Part shown: positions 17,936 to 26,245 of the stretch, piece by piece
How positions within the stretch are numbered: the first letter of the stretch is position 1
Layout: every line of letters begins with the position of its first letter
DNA from: Paenibacillus odorifer
GTDB lineage: Bacteria; Bacillota; Bacilli; Paenibacillales; Paenibacillaceae
DNA: 64,000 nt
Assembly: GCF_000758725.1 (NCBI RefSeq)
Contig: NZ_CP009428.1
Coordinates: 3,348,001-3,412,000, forward strand
Direction of reading: 5' to 3'
Program-made: the position numbers and the translations under genes
Notes under the pieces: model-generated
The model's input: the letters and a program-made list of their open reading frames with translations, nothing else
Told to the model about the DNA's origin: nothing
Database searches by the model: none

Positions 17936-18493
17936 GTGGAAGATAGTGAAATCATACAATTGTATTTTGCACGTAATGAAAGGGCAGTAGAAGAAACATC
18001 GAAAAAATATAGAAATTATTGTACTCGGATCGCTCATAACATTTTGTCTAATGCTGAAGATTCGGAAGAATGTGTTAACGATACCTTTCTTGGTGCATGG
18101 GAAGCAATACCGCCGAAGTCTCCTGCAAAGCTGTCCTCTTTTCTGGGGAGAATCACACGAAATATTGCTTTGAACAAATATGATTATTACATGGCTAAAA
18201 AACGGAATAAAAAATTCGATACGATTCTTGATGAATTAAACGATTGTTTATCCTCTTCAGACAACGTTGAAACCCAATACGAGGAAGCACAAATAGCCGA
18301 ATCTATAAGCAAATTTCTACACAACATTAAGGAAGATCAGCGGGATATTTTTTTGAGGCGTTACTGGTATTCTGATTCTTTGGCCGATATTGCCGCACGC
18401 TTCTCAATCAGTGAAAGCAAAACCAAATCAATTCTTTTCAGAACACGCAAAAAACTCCAAATATATCTTCAGAAAGAGGGTTATTTCCTTTGA
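17936..18493 (+). CDS. ECF-type RNA polymerase sigma factor
   Basis: This is a sigma factor of about 185 residues. Region 2 runs from DSEIIQLYFARNERAVEETSKKYRNYC to ECVNDTFLGAWEAIPPKSPAKLSSFLGRITRNIALNKYDYYMAKKR. Region 4 is near 125-175 with SLADIAARFSISESKTKSILFRTRKKL. The frame is open to 17837, but GTG at 17936 fits the usual family start and has GGAAG upstream. The final TGA overlaps the TTG start of the next gene, which encodes a membrane anti-sigma candidate. That tight coupling is normal for ECF-anti-sigma pairs. The signal and regulon are unknown. Confidence 0.85.
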   Translation: MEDSEIIQLYFARNERAVEETSKKYRNYCTRIAHNILSNAEDSEECVNDTFLGAWEAIPPKSPAKLSSFLGRITRNIALNKYDYYMAKKRNKKFDTILDELNDCLSSSDNVETQYEEAQIAESISKFLHNIKEDQRDIFLRRYWYSDSLADIAARFSISESKTKSILFRTRKKLQIYLQKEGYFL

Positions 18494-19395
18494 ATAATAA
18501 AGAGCTCTTCAAAACAATCGGTTACATAGACGAAAATTTGATAGAAAAAGCCAACTCCGCGAGACGCACTAATAAAAAAGCTTATGTAAAGTGGGGCTCA
18601 TTCGCAGCTTGTGCTGCATTGGTGTTAGGTGTGGCCGTTTATAAATTTCCACAGACGCCGTTGCCTAATTCACCACAAATATCGCAGCAGACAGCAGTCT
18701 CGTCTCCCACAGGGGTTCGCAAAATTCTGAATTACAATGGATACCGTTATGCATTCGTAGCAGATGGCGCTCAGTTTAAGTTCACAGGTATGGAGCCTGA
18801 CAAATCGCTTGGTGCATTAGAGTTTGATCTCAACCAAGAGCCCGGAAAGAAAGACGGGGATAAGAATGCGGAAAAGGATTATGCCGCTACGTTCGCAATT
18901 GGTGGAAAGCTGTATGAAATCCCAACATACCCATCCCATTTTCGTATTGCAGTTAAGGATGAGCAATATTTTTATCTAGCTGAAATTGTGGCGAAGGTAG
19001 ACGATTCTGCAATGAGCGCGAAGGAGTATTTAGATCTGGCTAATCTGAAGGAGCATGCAAAAGATATCTATATTCTGAATCATGTGGGGAATGACGTGCA
19101 AAAGACTATCACTGATCATCCTATTGTTGAGTCCATTATCGAAGGTTTGTACAGCGCAAAAAAAACAGAGCTAAGCAATAAGGAATATGAAGCTCTTGCA
19201 GCGGCGCAATCCCAAGGGAAATCATATCAATTACAGTTCAACCTAAAAGACGGGACTTATATCGCCATGTATATCATTCCCGAATTAAAGGTGGTGTCTA
19301 TGGGTGATGCTTATTATTATTTGCCTGATGCCTTTTTTGTTCAAACCAGCGACCTCTTTTCAGGGCTGACCCAAGAGGTGCTACCGCTTTACTGA
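18490..19395 (+). CDS. Putative membrane-anchored anti-sigma factor
   Basis: This is a 301-residue protein. Residues 1-33 form a charged cytoplasmic segment (MNNKELFKTIGYIDENLIEKANSA). One membrane helix is at about 36-52 (SFAACAALVLGVAVYKF), and about 240 residues lie outside the cell. I recognise no named domain in the outer part. Its TTG start overlaps the sigma factor stop (TTGA), so the two are translationally coupled. The short N-terminal domain followed by a single helix and sensor domain is the usual plan of ECF-controlling membrane proteins. The zinc-anti-sigma HxxxCxxC motif is absent. Confidence 0.7.
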   Translation: MNNKELFKTIGYIDENLIEKANSARRTNKKAYVKWGSFAACAALVLGVAVYKFPQTPLPNSPQISQQTAVSSPTGVRKILNYNGYRYAFVADGAQFKFTGMEPDKSLGALEFDLNQEPGKKDGDKNAEKDYAATFAIGGKLYEIPTYPSHFRIAVKDEQYFYLAEIVAKVDDSAMSAKEYLDLANLKEHAKDIYILNHVGNDVQKTITDHPIVESIIEGLYSAKKTELSNKEYEALAAAQSQGKSYQLQFNLKDGTYIAMYIIPELKVVSMGDAYYYLPDAFFVQTSDLFSGLTQEVLPLY

Positions 19396-19467
19396 GGAGG
19401 CGGAGATAAGTGATCCTTACAAACTGTACATTGCAGGTTATCCAATATCTCGCATATAATGATCTAA

Positions 19468-19484
19468 ATGATAATCGTTATCAT
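19468..19484 (+). promoter_or_regulatory. Fur box before the leader ORF/AraC gene
   Basis: The core TGATAATCGTTATCA matches the 7-1-7 Fur consensus TGATAATNATTATCA at 14 of 15 positions. It lies about 100 bases before the AraC start and indicates iron repression. Confidence 0.8.
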
Positions 19485-19512
19485 TTAATAGAAGAGAAAA
19501 GGTGATCTGCTC

Positions 19513-19575
19513 ATGATAAAACATAATATTGGGATTACGGAGTGCAGCTTACCTGCTGAGTGTATAACAGAATGA
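19513..19575 (+). CDS. 20-residue leader ORF overlapping the AraC start
   Basis: ATG at 19513 opens a 20-codon frame (MIKHNIGITECSLPAECITE) with AAAAGGTG about ten bases upstream. Its TGA overlaps the ATG of the AraC gene in the form ATGA. It lies between a Fur box and a regulator gene whose own start has no ribosome site. It may therefore serve to couple translation into the regulator, or act as a leader peptide. No homology is claimed, and expression is unproven. Confidence 0.45.
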   Translation: MIKHNIGITECSLPAECITE

Positions 19576-20546
19576 CAAGTTCATCTATTCATAACATCTA
19601 TAACGGGTATTTCGATGCTTTGTTTGAGGCTCCGTCTATGAGGGACACTACAGAGAGGAAACATTTTGCACAATCCAGTACCCAAGGATACGTCGATAGG
19701 GTGATCACACCCTCCGGGATCGAAATTGTTGATAGTGATTACCGTTTTGCTGATGATCGCCTAGTTCAGGTTCAATCCGAAGCAGCAATGATTGAGTTAA
19801 GCTTTTGTCTGCAGGGGAGCGGGGAAGTTCATGTTACAGATACTAGCCATGAGTTAATGCCCGATAGTTGTTCATTGCAGTTCATGCAGGATTTCCAGGC
19901 GGAATTTCACTATCGCAGTGCTGAACCTATCCGTTTATTGTCCATAGGTGTACCAGTTACACTATTTGATTCATGGATGGAGGATCAAGGCTCTTCACAT
20001 GCTCGCAGCTTATCCGGACTGTTAGATTCACGTGCTTTTCGAATGTTCCGTATGCCTATTCTTCCAGAAACCACCCGATTATTGGTGCAATTGAGAGACT
20101 GTCCATATCATACCTCCATGCGCCGGTTGTACGTAGAGGGGAAGGCATTAGAACTCTTATCTGTATATTTTGACGTTTTTCTTTTTGAGCAAAAGCATAT
20201 TAAACGCAGTTTGCATTTATCACGTAGTGACCGAGAAAACATTCGGAAAGCCAGGGATATCATCCTTGACCACATGGCAAACCCACCATCGCTAATCGAA
20301 TTGTCCAAGCTGGCAGGCATTAACGAATACAAATTAAAAGTTGGATTTAAGGAAGAGTACGGAACAACTGTATTTGCATATTTACGGAACAAACGTTTAG
20401 AAAAAGCATGGGAAATCATAAGTACCGGGGATATTAGTGTCAGCCAAACAGCGACGATGGTAGGTTACAACAACTTTAGTCATTTTGCCGAAGCTTTTCG
20501 GAAGCAATATGGAATTAATCCTTCAGAAGTAATTAAAAAACGATAA
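19572..20546 (+). CDS. AraC-family regulator of siderophore uptake
   Basis: This is a regulator of about 324 residues. The N-terminal part is an effector domain of the PchR/Btr kind. The C-terminal 100 residues hold the two AraC helix-turn-helix motifs (LIELSKLAGINEYKLKVGFKEEYGTTVFAYLRNKRLEKA; VSQTATMVGYNNFSHFAEAFRKQYGINPSEV). Family members of this kind bind the iron-loaded siderophore and activate uptake genes. The ATG at 19572 overlaps the stop of the 20-codon leader ORF; an in-frame GTG at 19560 has no better site. The upstream Fur box and the siderophore-binding lipoprotein gene downstream support an iron role. Confidence 0.85.
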   Translation: MTSSSIHNIYNGYFDALFEAPSMRDTTERKHFAQSSTQGYVDRVITPSGIEIVDSDYRFADDRLVQVQSEAAMIELSFCLQGSGEVHVTDTSHELMPDSCSLQFMQDFQAEFHYRSAEPIRLLSIGVPVTLFDSWMEDQGSSHARSLSGLLDSRAFRMFRMPILPETTRLLVQLRDCPYHTSMRRLYVEGKALELLSVYFDVFLFEQKHIKRSLHLSRSDRENIRKARDIILDHMANPPSLIELSKLAGINEYKLKVGFKEEYGTTVFAYLRNKRLEKAWEIISTGDISVSQTATMVGYNNFSHFAEAFRKQYGINPSEVIKKR

Positions 20547-20637
20547 AAATTAAATAAATATCCGCCAAACCGTTATTCAATCCCTCTGCCGGTAGTTCTG
20601 TCCTATCAGCAGAGTGTATGATCGGACTTGCTAGAAG

Positions 20638-20652
20638 TGAGAATGATTATCA
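20638..20652 (+). promoter_or_regulatory. Fur box before the siderophore-binding protein gene
   Basis: TGAGAATGATTATCA matches the 7-1-7 Fur consensus at 14 of 15 positions and lies 24 bases before the start codon. Confidence 0.8.
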
Positions 20653-20676
20653 ATAGATTGGAGAGGGTTGGAAAAA

Positions 20677-21585
20677 ATGTTCAGTTTAAAACGGATCTCT
20701 TTTGCCGGAATCGCCTTAATCATGATGGTGATGCTGTACGGGTGTGGGAAATCAGGTCAGGAGGCTAAAGGAGATGTTGAATTACCGGTGAATCCGGTTA
20801 GAATTGCCGATGTATCCGGCTCAACGGAAGAACTTCTGGTGCTTGGATATAAACCTGTTATTACTGGGAATACAGATATGGCTAATTCATTAGAAATCAC
20901 TCCTATTCTCAAAAAAGAACTGCCTGATGTAACTCCCGCTGGATGGTTTCAGACGGAAGTCAACTTAGAAGCGATCATTGCAGCAAGCCCTGATTTGATA
21001 CTGGCAGGACCTACCCAAGAAAAAATCTATGATCAACTAAATATGATTGCTCCAACAGTGAGGGTGCCTTATGGCTTTAACGCTTTTAGAGAGCGATTTG
21101 CATTTGTTGCGGAGGTGCTTGATAAGAAAGCGGAAATGGAAGCGTGGTTGAAGGTCTATGATCAACGTGCTCTACTACTACATGATCAAATCACTGAGAT
21201 AACCAAGGAAGAGACGTTTGCGGTAATCGAAGCTACAGAGAAAGAAATACGCATCTATTCCCGCACAGGTATTGCGGATATGATTTTTAATGATCTAGGA
21301 TTACCCATCGCGCCAGGTACACCGAAGCCAGATCCATGGGGAGGGAAAGTGACAAGTCTAGAAGCACTGTCCACCTTTAATCCAGACCATATCATTTTAT
21401 TATCCGATAATGACCAGAATGTTCTTGACCAAAGCAAGGTCTGGAGCAATCTGAAAGCTGTAAAATCGAATAATATATATCGTATGACAAGCAGACAAAA
21501 TTATAATGAGGCTTTCTTTGCTTTAGGAAAAGAAGCATTGTTGGAGCAAATAGCCGAACAAATCAAGGAACATATCAAACAGTAA
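20677..21585 (+). CDS. Iron-siderophore ABC transporter substrate-binding lipoprotein
   Basis: This is a 302-residue lipoprotein of the FeuA/YxeB type. A signal peptide ends in lipobox MLYGC, followed by a charged linker. The periplasmic-binding-protein fold shows NLEAIIAASPDLILAG, the N-lobe motif for siderophore-binding proteins, and a later LSTFNPDHIILLSDND. The start is ATG 20677 with GAGAGGG nine bases upstream; the TTG at 20668 abuts the ribosome site and is unlikely. A near-perfect Fur box directly upstream shows iron repression, and the AraC gene before it is the likely activator. No permease or ATPase follows, so this receptor must work with components encoded elsewhere. Confidence 0.88.
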   Translation: MFSLKRISFAGIALIMMVMLYGCGKSGQEAKGDVELPVNPVRIADVSGSTEELLVLGYKPVITGNTDMANSLEITPILKKELPDVTPAGWFQTEVNLEAIIAASPDLILAGPTQEKIYDQLNMIAPTVRVPYGFNAFRERFAFVAEVLDKKAEMEAWLKVYDQRALLLHDQITEITKEETFAVIEATEKEIRIYSRTGIADMIFNDLGLPIAPGTPKPDPWGGKVTSLEALSTFNPDHIILLSDNDQNVLDQSKVWSNLKAVKSNNIYRMTSRQNYNEAFFALGKEALLEQIAEQIKEHIKQ

Positions 21586-21653
21586 AGGATAATTTAATCT
21601 TTTCTCGAATAATCTCTGAGTTGCAATGATTATTATTTGAAGGGATGATTAAA

Positions 21654-22247
21654 TTGAAGCAAGGGATATTAGTTTTTCTAAATGGAACTTCAAGTTCCGG
21701 AAAGACCTCCATATCGACTGAACTGATAAAACAGAAAGAGATTCCTTTTTATCATTTATCAATTGATGATTTTTTTAATAATTACAATGATTTTATTAAT
21801 AATAAATTTCCAGATGAACCTACAAGAGAAATAGATCATCAAGTCGTTTCCCAAATATTGGATGATTCCATATTCTCAGTGTACCATTCGACAATTAAAT
21901 TGTTATCAGAATTTGGTTTTAATGTAATAGTAGATACCGTAATCGACAACGATAAGAGGTTTAATGTGTTTCTTGATCAATTTTTCGATCACCCTACGTT
22001 ATTTATAGGTGTAATATGCTCGAAAGAAGAACTCATAAGAAGAGAGCAAACAAGAGGAGATAGAATGATTGGACTAGCAGCTTCACAGTTTAGCAAAGTA
22101 TATTGCTTTGAAGAATATGACCTCGAAGTAAATACGGAAGAGATGAATTCATTAGAATGTGCTGAAAAGATATTAAGTTTTATTAAGTCCAATAAGGAAT
22201 ACTCGGTATTTAAGAAATTAAGTAAAAGAAATGTTAGTGTTTCCTAG
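21654..22247 (+). CDS. Chloramphenicol phosphotransferase-like P-loop kinase
   Basis: This is a protein of about 197 residues. The P-loop is at 11-18 (GTSSSGKT), followed by HLSIDDFF, whose aspartate matches the catalytic-base region of Streptomyces chloramphenicol 3'-phosphotransferase. Later come VIVDTVI and an arginine-rich lid (RREQTRGDR). Many bacterial members of this family are not known drug enzymes, so the substrate is open. GAAGGG at 21639 abuts the ATG at 21645 and is 9 bases from TTG at 21654, so TTG is the better start. It follows the iron-uptake gene but has no clear functional tie to it. Confidence 0.75.
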   Translation: MKQGILVFLNGTSSSGKTSISTELIKQKEIPFYHLSIDDFFNNYNDFINNKFPDEPTREIDHQVVSQILDDSIFSVYHSTIKLLSEFGFNVIVDTVIDNDKRFNVFLDQFFDHPTLFIGVICSKEELIRREQTRGDRMIGLAASQFSKVYCFEEYDLEVNTEEMNSLECAEKILSFIKSNKEYSVFKKLSKRNVSVS

Positions 22248-22270
22248 ATGGTGTATCCAGATAACACCAT
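22248..22270 (+). terminator. Weak hairpin after the kinase gene
   Basis: ATGGTGT pairs with ACACCAT around a nine-base loop directly at the stop codon. No long T-run follows, so terminator activity is uncertain. Confidence 0.35.
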
Positions 22271-22291
22271 ATTCAAGCCTTGGGGCTATCA

Positions 22292-22340
22292 CCCCTCGGG
22301 CTGCCGAGGGATTTCGGGATAAATACGGGATAAATCCCGG
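22292..22340. repeat. GC-rich nested hairpins and direct repeat
   Basis: CCCTCGG-GCTG-CCGAGGG forms a perfect 7-bp hairpin. It is followed by two copies of CGGGATAAAT, the second of which also pairs with ATCCCG. This short GC-rich island stands out from the AT-rich flanks. It could be the remnant end of a mobile element or a structured RNA; no transposase is visible. Confidence 0.4.
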
Positions 22341-22427
22341 CAAGCTTGTGAAACAGTTTGCTTCTTCTGTACTGTTGACTTCAAAACAAGAATCGAACCT
22401 TTAAAGAATACTAAGATAACAGTTGCA

Positions 22428-22459
22428 AATAACCCACCAGTCACAACTGGTGGGTTATT
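22428..22459. terminator. Terminator of araR
   Basis: AATAACCCACCAGT pairs perfectly over 14 bases with ACTGGTGGGTTATT around a four-base loop, just past the araR stop. Confidence 0.7.
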
Positions 22460-22502
22460 ACATTTATATATGAAGATAAACACAAATCCCTCAGAATTTA
22501 TT

Positions 22503-23585
22503 CTATCTCTCGACTACTGTTTCTCCTTCAATTAACACAGGTTGATAATAAGTATTGTTGGGAAGATCCTTTTTTCCTTGTAATTTTTTAATGACCCAAT
22601 CCGCTGCATCACGGCCCATAGTTTCTTGGGGATGCGTTAAAGTGGTCAGTTTGATGTTCGCATTTTGGGCAATATAGGAGTTGTCCTGGCCAATAATTGA
22701 TAATTCCTCTGGTATAGAAATGTTCAGCTGTCTGCAAGCATTGACCACTTCCAAACCAACCTCGTCGTTGTAGCAGACAATCGCAGAGAGGGTATCTCTA
22801 TTTTTATTTAGGAAATCCTTCAAGTTCGTAGCTAAGGTTTGTTTGGTCTCGGTGTTGAACGAAAATATTTGCTCTGGATAAAACCGCAATTTAGCTTCTT
22901 CGAGGGCTTTGATATAACCCTTCATTCGATATTTGCCTTGTAAATCATCCATTTTTGCGATAAGTCCAATTTGAGAGTGGCCTTTGGAAATCAATTCTTT
23001 TGTTGCCAGATAACTGGACTGCACATCGTCAAGACAAAGGAAGGGGAGCTCTATTTCCTCATAAAAAGCATTAATCATAATGAGTGGAATATCTTGCTCC
23101 TTAAACGACAGATAATACGCAATATTGGGATTATACAGATTACTTTTCGTAGGTTCAATAATTAAACCATCTACGCCGTAGGACAACATCATTTCGAGAG
23201 CTTTTTTTTCTTGCGCAACATCGTTATTGGTACTAGCCAATAATAGAGAATAGTTATCCTCATTCATTCGGCTTTCAATCCCCCGGATAATAGAAGGGAA
23301 GATGTAGTCAGAGATATACGTCGTAATTACACCGATCGTCTTCTTATGTGAACTCCCGCCGGTCTTTGTGCGATATTGGTTGCTGACATACGTGCCAGAA
23401 CCTTTTTCGCTGCGGAGGAATCCTTCGTTGGATAGCTCTAAAATGGCTTTTCTAACAGTCTGTCTGCTAACCTCGTACAAGGACTGCAAGGCAGACTCCG
23501 TAGGAATTTGTTCGCCTACATTGTAATCTCCTGAAAGGATCTTGCTTTTTATATCCTCTATAATCACTTGATACTTTGGTTTCAT
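22503..23585 (-). CDS. araR: GntR/LacI-type arabinose repressor AraR
   Basis: This 360-residue repressor has the typical AraR fusion. A GntR-type winged helix (1-70; PTESALQSLYEVSRQTVRKAILELSNEGFLRSEKGSGTYV) is joined to a LacI/periplasmic-binding-protein-like effector domain (80-360; KTIGVITTYISDYIFPSIIRGIE, LSIIGQDNSY). In Bacillus AraR binds ATTTGTACGTACAAAT-like operators and is released by L-arabinose. It is divergent from araBDA. One operator-like site lies near its own promoter and two before araB, so it should control itself and the catabolic operon. AGGAATTAC precedes the ATG. Confidence 0.92.
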   Translation of the reverse strand: MKPKYQVIIEDIKSKILSGDYNVGEQIPTESALQSLYEVSRQTVRKAILELSNEGFLRSEKGSGTYVSNQYRTKTGGSSHKKTIGVITTYISDYIFPSIIRGIESRMNEDNYSLLLASTNNDVAQEKKALEMMLSYGVDGLIIEPTKSNLYNPNIAYYLSFKEQDIPLIMINAFYEEIELPFLCLDDVQSSYLATKELISKGHSQIGLIAKMDDLQGKYRMKGYIKALEEAKLRFYPEQIFSFNTETKQTLATNLKDFLNKNRDTLSAIVCYNDEVGLEVVNACRQLNISIPEELSIIGQDNSYIAQNANIKLTTLTHPQETMGRDAADWVIKKLQGKKDLPNNTYYQPVLIEGETVVER

Positions 23586-23635
23586 GTAATTCCTCTTTCC
23601 ATACTTGTTCGCTTTTTGATTCGTTCATTTCGTTA

Positions 23636-23651
23636 AGTTGTATGTACAAAT
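23636..23651 (-). promoter_or_regulatory. AraR operator-like site near araR
   Basis: AGTTGTATGTACAAAT resembles the AraR consensus and lies about 50 bases upstream of araR, a position that fits autoregulation. Confidence 0.6.
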
Positions 23652-23772
23652 TATAGCATGACTACGAATTAAATATAAAGGGGCTCTTTTTTTATGAAAA
23701 AATGTAAATATTTCGTACCTTTAGATCATCATAAACAAACTAAGTACGGAGTTAAATTATTATCATCTCCAT

Positions 23773-23788
23773 ATTTGTATGTATATAT
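23773..23788 (+). promoter_or_regulatory. AraR operator-like site, distal
   Basis: ATTTGTATGTATATAT shares the ATTTGTA half with the AraR consensus and is 31 bases upstream of the stronger site at 23804. The spacing suits cooperative binding on one DNA face. Confidence 0.55.
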
Positions 23789-23798
23789 AACTATTTTA

Positions 23799-23828
23799 TT
23801 GACAAATGTACGTACAAAAATTTATACT
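23799..23828 (+). promoter_or_regulatory. araBDA promoter with embedded AraR operator
   Basis: TTGACA (-35), an 18-base spacer and TATACT (-10) are visible. The operator AAATGTACGTACAAAA (23804-23819), with the perfect core TGTACGTACA, fills the spacer. Repressor binding there would exclude polymerase. Confidence 0.8.
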
Positions 23829-23842
23829 AAAGCTGTTAATTA

Positions 23843-23879
23843 AGAAAGCGAATTCTTTTATATTAAAAAAGCGCTGTCA
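23843..23879 (+). promoter_or_regulatory. Two cre-like boxes before araB
   Basis: AGAAAGCGAATTCT (23843-23856) and AAAAAGCGCTGTCA (23866-23879) each match a cre consensus at about 12 of 14 positions. They lie just downstream of the promoter, where CcpA would block elongation. Confidence 0.5.
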
Positions 23880-23893
23880 GAGAGGTGACTAAC

Positions 23894-25501
23894 GTGATAT
23901 CGAATCGATTAAGCATCGAAGAAGCAATCAATAAGGGAGAAACTTCGCTAGGGATTGAATTTGGATCCACGCGTATTAAAGCAGTACTTATTGATCATAG
24001 TTTTCAAACGATCGCTTCTGGAAGTTATGAATGGGAAAATCAATTGAAAGACGGCTTTTGGACGTACAGCCTAGAAGATATTATCAAAGGTCTACAAGAT
24101 GCTTATCGTGAGATGAAGCAAGAAGTTCAACAAAATTACGGAATCACCCTCCAAACCGTTGGTTCAATCGGGTTTTCTGCAATGATGCATGGATATATGG
24201 CTTTTGACGAACAGGATCAATTGCTCGTTCCGTTCCGGACTTGGCGTAATGCAACAACTGGTAAGGCAGCCAAAGAATTGACGGATGTATTTAAATTCAA
24301 TATCCCGGAACGTTGGAGTATTGCTCATCTTTATCAGGCGATCTTAAACAAAGAAGAACATGTACCGGAGATTCGGTTTGTTACGACGTTGGCAGGATAC
24401 ATTCATTGGTTATTGACCGGCAACAAAGCACTTGGTGTTGGGGATGCTTCAGGTATGTTCCCGATTGATGAATCCATAGGGAATTATAATGAATCCATGA
24501 TACAACAGTTTGATGAGCTTATTGCTGGCAAAGGTTATTCGCTGAAGACCAGCGATCTTCTTCCTAAGGTGTATGTTGCCGGTGAGCAAGCGGGTCTATT
24601 AACCGAAGCAGGAGCCAAAATTCTGGATCCATCATTGCAATTACAAGCTGGGATTCCGCTTAGCCCTCCAGAAGGGGATGCGGGAACCGGTATGGTTGCT
24701 ACCAATAGTGTAAGAAAACGTACCGGGAATGTCTCCGTAGGAACCTCTGTTTTTGCCATGATCGTATTGGAACAAGAACTTTCTAAGGTTTATCCGGAAA
24801 TTGATATGGTGACTACACCAGACGGAAGTCCGGTAGGTATGGTTCATGCTAATAACTGTTCAAGTGACCTTAACGCCTGGCTCGGATTATTCCGTGAGTT
24901 CTATGAAGCAATGGGGCAAAACGTAGAAGCTGATAAATTGTACAGCGTATTGCTGAATAAGGCTTTGGAAGCAGACGCAGATGCGGGTGGATTGCTCAGT
25001 TACGGGTATTTCTCGGGTGAGAACATTACGGGGTTAGAAGAAGGCCGTCCGCTATTTGTACGTTCGCCTGAGAGCAAATTTAATCTGGCTAACTTTATGC
25101 GTGCACATTTGTTCAGCGCCTTTGGTGCTTTGAAAATTGGAATGGACATTTTGACGAAAGAAGAGAATGTAGCCATAGATAGTATTTTAGGACATGGCGG
25201 TATATTTAAGACTCCGGTTGTTGGCCAAAAAATGATGGCAGCTTCACTGAATGTTCCTGTTTCCGTAATGTCAACTGCTGGAGAAGGCGGCGCATGGGGA
25301 ATGGCTATTCTTGCCTCCTACATGATGAACAAAAATCAGGAAGAAAGCTTGGAAGACTTCCTCGATCAAAAAGTGTTCAAAGATGTAAAGGGAGAAGAAA
25401 TTCATCCCGATGCAACCGACATTAAAGGCTTTGAAACCTTTATCGAACGTTATAAAAAAGGTTTGGCGATTGAGCAATCCGCTGTTGATAATTTAGTCTG
25501 A
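23894..25501 (+). CDS. araB: L-ribulokinase (FGGY family)
   Basis: This is a kinase of about 535 residues that phosphorylates L-ribulose. The FGGY fold starts with [17 protein letters not shown]. The middle has [13 protein letters not shown] and [11 protein letters not shown]. The C-terminal domain has the nucleotide-binding [12 protein letters not shown] and [14 protein letters not shown]. It belongs to the ribulokinase subgroup seen in lactobacilli and paenibacilli with gene order araB-araD-araA. GAGAGG lies 8 bases before GTG 23894, so that start is preferred over GTG 23885. It is the first gene of the operon, under the AraR-controlled promoter and two cre-like boxes. Confidence 0.9.
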   Translation: MISNRLSIEEAINKGETSLGIEFGSTRIKAVLIDHSFQTIASGSYEWENQLKDGFWTYSLEDIIKGLQDAYREMKQEVQQNYGITLQTVGSIGFSAMMHGYMAFDEQDQLLVPFRTWRNATTGKAAKELTDVFKFNIPERWSIAHLYQAILNKEEHVPEIRFVTTLAGYIHWLLTGNKALGVGDASGMFPIDESIGNYNESMIQQFDELIAGKGYSLKTSDLLPKVYVAGEQAGLLTEAGAKILDPSLQLQAGIPLSPPEGDAGTGMVATNSVRKRTGNVSVGTSVFAMIVLEQELSKVYPEIDMVTTPDGSPVGMVHANNCSSDLNAWLGLFREFYEAMGQNVEADKLYSVLLNKALEADADAGGLLSYGYFSGENITGLEEGRPLFVRSPESKFNLANFMRAHLFSAFGALKIGMDILTKEENVAIDSILGHGGIFKTPVVGQKMMAASLNVPVSVMSTAGEGGAWGMAILASYMMNKNQEESLEDFLDQKVFKDVKGEEIHPDATDIKGFETFIERYKKGLAIEQSAVDNLV

Positions 25502-25517
25502 AAATGGAGGGACCAAG

Positions 25518-26213
25518 ATGTTAGAACAACTTAAAGAAGAGGTTTTTCAAGCCAATCTGGAATTGCCGAAACATGGACTTATCAAGTATACATGGGGAAA
25601 TGTGAGTGCAATTGATCGCGAAAGTGGATTATTCGTAATCAAACCTAGTGGTGTAGATTATGAAACAATGAAAGCCAGCGATATGGTAGTTGTTGATCTG
25701 GATGGCAATGTGGTTGAAGGGGAGATGAGACCTTCCTCCGATACACCTACTCACGCAGTACTTTATAAACATTACTCCGAAATTGGCGGAATCGTGCATA
25801 CACATTCCACTTGGGCAACTATTTGGGCACAAGCAGGACTTGACGTTCCTGTAATGGGAACTACGCACGCTGATACATTCTATGGCTCCATTCCTTGTGC
25901 GCGTTTCTTGACGCAAGAGGAAATCGATCGGGGTTACGAAGCGGAAACAGGTAATGTAATCATCGAAACCTTTGAACAACGCGGGATAGATATTATGGCG
26001 GTTCCCGGTGTTTTGCTTAAAGGCCACGGACCCTTTACTTGGGGGAAAAATGCAAAATCCGCTGTAATGAACAGCGTAGTGTTGGATGAAGTATCAAAAA
26101 TGAATTTATTTGCTAGAGAGTTAAACCATTTTGCGGAAGAATTGCCACAACGTATTCTAGATAAACATTACTTGCGCAAACATGGGAAAGACGCTTATTA
26201 CGGTCAAAAATAA
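25518..26213 (+). CDS. araD: L-ribulose-5-phosphate 4-epimerase
   Basis: This 231-residue class II aldolase-fold enzyme makes D-xylulose-5-phosphate from L-ribulose-5-phosphate. The zinc histidines are in [13 protein letters not shown], and a third is near the C-terminal GHGPFTWG. The substrate-binding [22 protein letters not shown] and [11 protein letters not shown] motifs of the AraD family are present. It lies 16 bases after araB with GGAGGGACCAAG before ATG. It forms the middle of the araBDA operon. Confidence 0.94.
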   Translation: MLEQLKEEVFQANLELPKHGLIKYTWGNVSAIDRESGLFVIKPSGVDYETMKASDMVVVDLDGNVVEGEMRPSSDTPTHAVLYKHYSEIGGIVHTHSTWATIWAQAGLDVPVMGTTHADTFYGSIPCARFLTQEEIDRGYEAETGNVIIETFEQRGIDIMAVPGVLLKGHGPFTWGKNAKSAVMNSVVLDEVSKMNLFARELNHFAEELPQRILDKHYLRKHGKDAYYGQK

Positions 26214-26245
26214 TCAAACTACAAAATGATGAAAAGAGGATGAAT

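Noticed and set aside
22289..22483. 64-codon minus-strand frame past araR
   Set aside because: It overlaps the araR terminator and the GC-rich hairpins, and lacks a ribosome site.
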